Assembly (NCBI GenBank): GCA_018287875.1
Contig: JAGVVL010000015.1
Coordinates: 1,798,001-1,862,000 of the forward strand
DNA: 64,000 nt
DNA from: Nigrospora sphaerica
Lineage: Eukaryota; Ascomycota; Sordariomycetes; Amphisphaeriales; Apiosporaceae
Direction: 5' to 3'
Shown here: one piece after another, positions 58,314 to 64,000 of the stretch
How the letters are laid out: every line of letters begins with the position of its first letter
How positions within the stretch are numbered: the stretch's first letter is position 1
Notes under the pieces: generated by a model
Database searches by the model: none
What the model was told of the DNA's origin: nothing
What the model saw: the letters and a program-made list of their open reading frames with translations, nothing else
Position numbers and translations under genes: made by a program

Positions 58314-61009
58314 TTTGTTGGAGTAATTCTATCGATGACGGGTTATCGGGACGTCAGGATATGCGATCGACTCTTCCTGGAGGAGAACAGCTCAGGGGAT
58401 TCTAATAAGACACGAGATGATGGCTCATAAGAACGGGTGCGAAGTACAGGGTACCGGCTCTTTACATGTCTTTCCCCCTAATACCTGCGCGTGTCGACAA
58501 GCTACCCCGAGCCGGCGCAAATGTTGCCGGGCGCAAGAATGAGGGGTAAGACGGCCTCCGTTGGAGAAGCCGGGTATTTGACTGGAGCCGCAGCAGCCCA
58601 CTACTAGCTAGTGCCTCTTCCCCAGCCAAACCCCCCCAGACTCCTGACGATGCCAGGCGTATCGGATACGGGCGCTCTTGGGGCCGAACATCGGTGTCCT
58701 GTCCTCCCATGTATGTACGCATGTATGGTGTGGTGCGACACGTCGCATGCCGTCAAGTCGATCCTGTCTGTCCCTGCAGATACTCCTCGCGAGCCACGGC
58801 GATCCCAAGCTCTGCTCGTCTCTGGTGTTCCGTGCGGACCGCCCCGACTGCATTCAGGGGGCCTGGCCAAACAGTTGGCTGAAGTTTCTTCGTGCTTTCT
58901 GGATCAATACATTGGCGCGACGAGATGGCGAAGCTTTCGTGTTCTGGATCCCTAGACCCTATTGATAAAAGTAAAGGCGATCTATTGTCCGGGGAACGCA
59001 TCGTCTTCGTGCTTGCCAATGGCGCTATGGGCGCTGTAGGAGCTCGTGCTTCCCAAAGTGCCCCGCCCCCACGCGACGCAAGAAAGAAAAAAAAGGTCTC
59101 TTAGCCGGGCGTCCATTGGTATGGATGGGTCGTGCCCCGCGTTCGTTCCCCGCAAATCGGCTGGGACCTATGCCTCTTTTCGTTTTGGGGTCGGCGCATC
59201 CGACGAGACCTCTTGTACCATGTGCATCGCAGCTCAACACGACCACGGACGGCAAGACTTCACGCAGGCCCCCGATGACAGACCCCCAGAGGCATTCTTC
59301 AATGTCCGGGTTGGATAGTTCCAAGCACAACAAGCGCAACCTCGCGCCGGGGCTGTGGGCGCGTACTTTTGTCAGCTGCCTGCCCCATGACCTCACCCGA
59401 GCTGTACGGTTCGGGGAATTGAGCGAACGCATGAACCTGCGGCTGGGAATGGTGATGGGCAAAAGACAACCCCAGCAATCGAATTCGTCCAATCCTCGGT
59501 ACGCAGGTACCTCGAACGCACAGCACTGACTGCGGTCATTAATTGGTGGAAAATCATGGCGTTCAGTTTTTCCGTCGGCCCCAAGGCTCTGGGTCGGTGC
59601 ATAAATTCCCGATTTGATTGAACCTGACCGTCGCTACGAAGGCGGCGAGTCGTCCGCGTAAGCCTGAGATGCTGGAATGAAATTCGTGGGCAAAGGTGAC
59701 GGCTACTTCTTCACGGCCGCCTACCTATCCAGCGCGTTCGTGGATGTGTACTTACTGAACTACGTAGTGAGTACATCCATGCATGGATGCATAGATGTAT
59801 CCCCACCTATAACTATCAGTACTTAAGTAGGGGTCACCAGACTCGGCGATCGATGACCGGCGGCCCCCGAAAGCCCTTCTCATCCCAATTGGTCCGGCAG
59901 CCGGGGCTGGGCCTGGAGAGTAGTTGTAGCTGCCCGAGGCGGACGACGCGACAGAAGCCGTGATGAGCTGCAATATCTTCGCTGACCAGCCCTCGGGGAC
60001 GCAAAGTCATCACGCTCACGCAACTATCATTCGCTGCCGCCTCCGCGCAGCGAATCGCAGACATTTCGACCGTATCCGAGGGCCGTGGGATGCCAGCGTT
60101 TTCGCATATCGGCGCAGCTAGCAGTCTCGCGGAGAGGTAGATGGTTTGCAGGCACCACACTAGCCCGCCCTGTCGCTCTCCGCCCCATCCGCGTCGGAGC
60201 AAGCGTCTTTGAGCTTCGTTCGACGCAGCGAGTGCCGCCGTAACGCCTAGCAAAAGCATCCATGCCACGACAACCCCCGTGATGAATGGACTTGACGTGC
60301 CCCAACTCGACATTGACGGTAGAGGCGGCTGCGGTATTTTCCGTCGTATTTTCTCAAAGGTCGTGAATGGTTTTCCGGCGTAAGAAAGCAGCCAAGTGGT
60401 TGAAGGCGCCATGTGCCCTCCCCCCCCCTTCCCTCATGATGCATACGTACCTCGTTAGTAGGTAGCCCGGGCCCCGTTCTCCCTCTTACCCGTCTCGGCA
60501 GCTAAGGAATCCAGCATGGCCAGGAGGACCCTCCGGAGCTTCTGGCTCGCCCGGGCCCCTCTAGACGGTCAAGAGTGGTCGGCCACTCGCTCGCCAGACC
60601 GCCCAACGGTTTGGGCAGCTAAGACCATCTCCATATCTGACACATGGCCACCCCCGCAACCCGTTGGACGACCCCCCGGGGGTCCCATGGACGGGAGTCG
60701 ACCGGCCTCGAAGCAGGGTGCTATCCGCGCCTGGTCCGTCTAGCCATGTCCCCTGGAGGTGACCTTCTTACCTAGGTAAGCTGGTTCTTGTATAGATACC
60801 CGTTCTTGCTCGGCCGCTGCATAAATAGCGCTGTCCGGCTCTTCTGGTCCGCCGCGTCTTCGAGCTGCCGTGATTCTTCTTGATTCGATTCCAAACCCCG
60901 GCCTGTTGTTTCCCGTCTCCTACGTTGTCGAATCCTCCTCCTTAGCCTCCCTCTCTACCGCCTCCCGTCCTTCTGCCTGCTCCCTCCCCCCACCCTTCAA
61001 AAACACATC
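58314..61009. other. 2.7-kb divergent promoter region of the galacturonate gene pair
   Basis: Shared upstream region of the gaaA-like (-) and gaaC-like (+) genes. It contains the GARE-type motif and a TATA-like CATAAATA near 60820, close to the aldolase gene. C/T-rich sequence from 60940 to 61000 suits its 5' leader. A 192-codon minus-strand open frame (60412-59834) was considered and not accepted. Confidence 0.5.
59542..59550 (-). promoter_or_regulatory. GARE-type motif (TCCNCCAAT) in shared promoter
   Basis: The minus strand reads TCCACCAAT, an exact match to the galacturonic-acid-responsive consensus associated with the activator GaaR. It lies between the divergent reductase (1.2 kb away) and aldolase (1.5 kb away) genes. 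One nine-base match in 2.7 kb could be chance, but gene identity raises its weight. Confidence 0.45.
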
Positions 61010-61981
61010 ATGGCAACCAGCAACGGAACGAGCAGTGCTCGCCGGCCGCTGCCGTGCGGCATCTACGCCCCCACCATGACCTTTTTTGACGCCGAGACGG
61101 AGGAGCTGGATATCCCCACCATCAAGAAACACGCCGAGAGGCTGGTGCAGGACGGCCTGGCCGGCCTCGTGACCATGGGCTCCAACGGCGAAGCGGCCCA
61201 CTGTACACGCGAGGAAAAGGTGGCGGTGACGCGGGCCACGCGCGAGGCCCTCGACGCCGCCGGCTTCACGTCGACGCCCATCATCGTCGGGGCCACCGAG
61301 GGCAGCGTCAAGGGGACCATCGAGCTCTCGCGGGAGGTGCAGAAGGCGGGCGGCGACTACGTGCTCCTGCTGCCGCCGAGCTACTTCCGCGCGCAGATGG
61401 ACGAGGAGGCCATCGAGCTCTACTTCCGGGCCGTGGCCGACGGCAGCCCGCTGCCCGTCGTCCTCTACAACTACCCCGGCGCCGTGGCCGGCATTGACAT
61501 GGACTCGGACCTCATCATCAAGCTGGCCGAGCACCCCAACATCGTCGGCACCAAGTTCACCTGCGGCAACACGGGCAAGCTGACGCGCGTCGCCCTGGCC
61601 ACCAATGCCAAGACGCCCGGTGCCGAGGGCAGCGGCTACATGGCCTTCGGCGGCATGTGCGACTTCACAGCGCAGACCCTCGTCTCGGGCGGTAGCGGCA
61701 TCATCGCCGGCGGCGCCAACGTCATGCCTAAGGTCTGCGTCCGCGTGTGGAACCTCTACGCCGAGGGCAAGACGGACGAGGCCATCGCGCTGCAGAAGGT
61801 GCTCGCGCGCGGCGACTGGTTCCTCACCAAGGCCGCCATCGCCGGCACCAAGCAGGCCATCCAGAGCTACTTCGGCTACGGCGGCTACCCGCGCCGGCCG
61901 CTCAAGCGGCTCGACGAGGCCCGCGTCAAGTACATCGCCGACGGCATTGCGGATGTCATGAAGGTCGAAAAGTCATTGTAA
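61010..61981 (+). CDS. gaaC: Putative 2-keto-3-deoxy-L-galactonate aldolase (DapA family, GaaC/LGA1-like)
   Basis: Intronless, 323 residues, class I aldolase of the dihydrodipicolinate-synthase superfamily. Visible motifs: GSNGEAAHCT (57-66, equivalent to GTTGE), the catalytic tyrosine in YNYPG (Tyr153), and the Schiff-base lysine in VGTKFTCGN (Lys182). The C-terminal helices carry GGSGIIAGGANVMPK. Fungi do not make lysine through DapA, so a catabolic aldolase is expected. The divergent position opposite a GaaA/GAR2-like reductase matches the known gaaA-gaaC (gar2-lga1) pair, whose aldolase cleaves 2-keto-3-deoxy-L-galactonate to pyruvate and L-glyceraldehyde. Family is certain from the motifs; the specific substrate rests on gene context. 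Other fungal DapA homologues (for example hydroxy-oxoglutarate aldolase-like) are the alternative. Confidence 0.8.
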   Translation: MATSNGTSSARRPLPCGIYAPTMTFFDAETEELDIPTIKKHAERLVQDGLAGLVTMGSNGEAAHCTREEKVAVTRATREALDAAGFTSTPIIVGATEGSVKGTIELSREVQKAGGDYVLLLPPSYFRAQMDEEAIELYFRAVADGSPLPVVLYNYPGAVAGIDMDSDLIIKLAEHPNIVGTKFTCGNTGKLTRVALATNAKTPGAEGSGYMAFGGMCDFTAQTLVSGGSGIIAGGANVMPKVCVRVWNLYAEGKTDEAIALQKVLARGDWFLTKAAIAGTKQAIQSYFGYGGYPRRPLKRLDEARVKYIADGIADVMKVEKSL

Positions 61982-62839
61982 ACGGGAAAGGGGACGTGAC
62001 GGTCCCCGCAAGCCATCATACGCGGGTAGGAGACCCGGTGTTACATGTGGTTCGTCGCCACATCACGCCTGGTTCGACCCCTGACGGCCGGGGTATGCCG
62101 GGACGGGAGCATCCGGGGTTGTATGCGAGTGCGGCTCGGGGTGGGTTCCTCGAGTCGTCACCTTTCCGCAACCTCATTTTCCTTATTGCTACCCAGACAT
62201 GATATACTCCTTTGACGATATCCATTCCTGTATTGCATGGCCGGGTGGCGGCGGCGCGTTCCAATGCCGGGTTAACACCGTGGCGCGATGACCATCTTGC
62301 TGAGGGGGAGTAATGCAAAGACCAGTCGGCTCGTAAACCTGTTCACAAACTCGCCAAGTGTCCCCAAAGGCTCGTTGAGCTCTTTGTTATGCAGTCAGTA
62401 CGTGAATTGCATCGTTTTCTGGGGTTTCGGGGGTTGCATTGCCAGGGTGCTGTCTGGCGCGAGGGAGATTTCGTCCGTCAGACACCCCGCAGTGAGCTGG
62501 TCGTCGAAATAAACATGCGTGAGGACCCGAAAAGGGGTGAGCCGAGGCGCCAAAACCGGCTCGGCACGGCACAAGACCAGGCCAAGTATTCTCCTGTGTG
62601 CAAGTAGTCGTGAAGCCCGATGGCCTAGTACCCGGGGTAAGGAGTCGAATTCCATCGCCAACATTCTCTCTCTCCGCTATAGAACAGAAACATTCAATGT
62701 GGTCTACTCGTTGTCTGCTTCGAATTGGCTATGTGGACAGGATGCGTTTCGGACAATACGAGTCTTCGAGTTCCTCCTCTAGTAACTCTCCTATCAAGGC
62801 GGACTGCCGAGTTCGCGGGCCAGGTATGCGTCCACCTTG
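61982..62839. other. Convergent intergenic region
   Basis: 3' flanks of the aldolase gene (+) and the FAD oxidoreductase gene (-). No gene recognised. Confidence 0.5.
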
Positions 62840-64000
62840 TCAGAGCCCGATTTTGAACTTTTGGGGATCCAACTCGTCAATGTTGGCGCTTTTGGCCGAC
62901 CCCTCGAAGATGAATTCACTCATGAGCTTCCCCGTGACCGGACCGTTCTGAATGCCCCAGCACGTGTGGCCGGCCGCTATCCACAATCCGGCCACGGACG
63001 TTCGCCCTATCAATGGACTTCGCTCATCGCCAAACCTCACATGCCGGGGAATGTAGCAGGCCTGCTTGGCCGCGACCGGGGCCGATGCCAGGCGAGGGCT
63101 GACCACGCTGATATACGAAATCAGGTCGTCGCACTGCGCCTCGTCGCATTCTACCTGGTCCGCCGTATCGGGCAGCGGTATCGTCTTGTCGGGGTCCCCA
63201 CAAGCATATACTTCACCGGCGGGACGAGCATAAATCTCGGGGTCTACCCTTCCCCTATGCCTTCTTTTCTGTCCCTGGGCAGCCCGGTGTGGCGGCACCC
63301 AGTCGATGGGGAGGTTTATTTTGGTGAAGATGGCGTACGGGCTCACGTCGGCCTGGAACACGACACTGTGAGCACGCAGGCCCTCGACCTTGCAGGATGG
63401 CACCAGCCGACCGGACCAGGGACCGGCTGCCACCACAACGTCCGTGACGCCTGTAATGGAATGGGTTTCGTTGGTCCGGCGGTCGAGATAGTGGACACTG
63501 TCGACATTGGACCTGCCTCGTGTCAATTTTATATCCATGACGTGCGCGCCCAGTCGGATCGACACGCCTTGTCGTTCGGCCAGAGTTGCCATGTGCGTAG
63601 TGAAGTGAAAGGGGTGGACTTGGGCGGTCTCGGTGAAACCAGGCTGGCCCATCTCGGCATATTCGCGTATTAAGCTCCCGTCTATCCATTCAAGATCGGC
63701 CGGGAAACCCGAATCGGCCAGCATCCTGGCCGCGGCCTCATTCTGTTTGGGCAGCCTTTCCCAAATCTTTTCACTATTCTGCCGTGCGGCATTCCCCGGA
63801 TCCGAAGCGACGGATATATCATCCTCGCGCTTGGGGTACGTAGAAATCCCGTTCTGTCCGTGGCCGTTGGGCCTTTTACTGCCGTTGGCCGTGGCCTTGA
63901 TGCCGTCCTGGCGGCCGCTCTTGGACTCATGGTCAGTAGTTGTTTTGCTGCCCCGTTTGGTCTTGGTACGAAGGCTAGGCTCGGTAGGGGCACCGGCAGT
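62840..64000 (-). CDS. FAD-dependent oxidoreductase (DAO family), 5' part outside window
   Basis: The frame is open from the window edge (64000) to the stop at 62840-62842, giving 386 residues of the C-terminal part. The expected N-terminal FAD-binding GxGxxG must lie beyond the edge. Visible family marks: WERLPKQNEAAARMLADSGF, GFTETAQVHPFHFTTHMATL, VTDVVVAAGPWSGRLVPS, RVDPEIYARPAGEVYACGDP and the FAD-closing segment GLWIAAGHTCWGIQNGPVTG. The first ~85 residues in view are a Ser/Thr/Gly/Lys-rich low-complexity insertion between the two halves of the fold. Fungal proteins of this kind oxidise amine groups of small molecules (glycine/D-amino-acid oxidase type); the substrate is not known. Confidence 0.82.
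   Translation of the reverse strand, partial: TAGAPTEPSLRTKTKRGSKTTTDHESKSGRQDGIKATANGSKRPNGHGQNGISTYPKREDDISVASDPGNAARQNSEKIWERLPKQNEAAARMLADSGFPADLEWIDGSLIREYAEMGQPGFTETAQVHPFHFTTHMATLAERQGVSIRLGAHVMDIKLTRGRSNVDSVHYLDRRTNETHSITGVTDVVVAAGPWSGRLVPSCKVEGLRAHSVVFQADVSPYAIFTKINLPIDWVPPHRAAQGQKRRHRGRVDPEIYARPAGEVYACGDPDKTIPLPDTADQVECDEAQCDDLISYISVVSPRLASAPVAAKQACYIPRHVRFGDERSPLIGRTSVAGLWIAAGHTCWGIQNGPVTGKLMSEFIFEGSAKSANIDELDPQKFKIGL

Noticed and set aside
59834..60412. 192-codon minus-strand frame with one hydrophobic segment, starting with ATG
   Set aside because: No recognised family, no codon bias like its neighbours, and it lies in the shared galacturonate promoter; transcript evidence would be needed.
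62605..62665. tRNA-like words TGGCCTAGTA and GGAGTCGAATTCC on the + strand
   Set aside because: Spacing between the A- and B-box-like parts is too short for an anticodon arm, and no acceptor stem is present.

Overview
The window is nuclear DNA of a filamentous ascomycete, most likely a Sordariomycete. Genes are short and GC-rich at third positions, carry 0-5 introns of about 50-150 nt with GTRNGT donors and CAG/TAG acceptors, and are separated by kilobase-sized gaps. The gene set is typical of these fungi: exocyst Sec8, Gcn2/CPC-3, Cut12-like, urease accessory UreF and a fungal galacturonate gene pair. Every spliced model was built by hand by joining reading frames at splice sites. Coordinates given for a CDS span its introns, and exons are listed in its evidence.

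Layout. 1-4248 has no recognisable gene. 4249-15446 holds sec8 (-), a secreted histidine acid phosphatase (-), a degenerate acyl-protein-thioesterase-like protein (+), an NAD(P)-dependent epimerase-like protein (+) and a PaaI-like thioesterase (-) with a perfect 8-bp minisatellite in its promoter. 16384-20766 is a large GMC oxidoreductase fused to an alpha/beta hydrolase whose apparent nucleophile is cysteine. After 4.5 kb without a gene comes NADP-glutamate dehydrogenase (25227-26687, -), then 3.3 kb of gene-free sequence and a decayed gene with several frameshifts (30023-31475).

31829-42031 contains the GTPase Rbg1/DRG1 (with micro-exons), a Spo12-family protein, an acyl-CoA dehydrogenase, the splicing factor Cwc2, an AT-rich patch with two related hairpins, and a Cut12-like spindle pole body protein. 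43282-56221 contains Gcn2, UreF, the DNA polymerase delta catalytic subunit and ribosomal protein eL38. 56867-61981 is a divergent pair, a Gfo/Idh/MocA reductase and a DapA-type aldolase. It matches the gaaA(gar2)/gaaC(lga1) arrangement of D-galacturonate catabolism, and a GARE-type motif lies in the shared promoter. The right edge cuts a FAD-dependent oxidoreductase gene.

Most genes are housekeeping. The points most worth following up are the GMC-hydrolase fusion with a Cys-Asp-His triad, the thioesterase-like pseudoenzyme, the galacturonate pair, the decayed gene near 30 kb, and the paired hairpins near 40 kb. I found no rRNA, no convincing tRNA, no intact transposon and no secondary-metabolite cluster.
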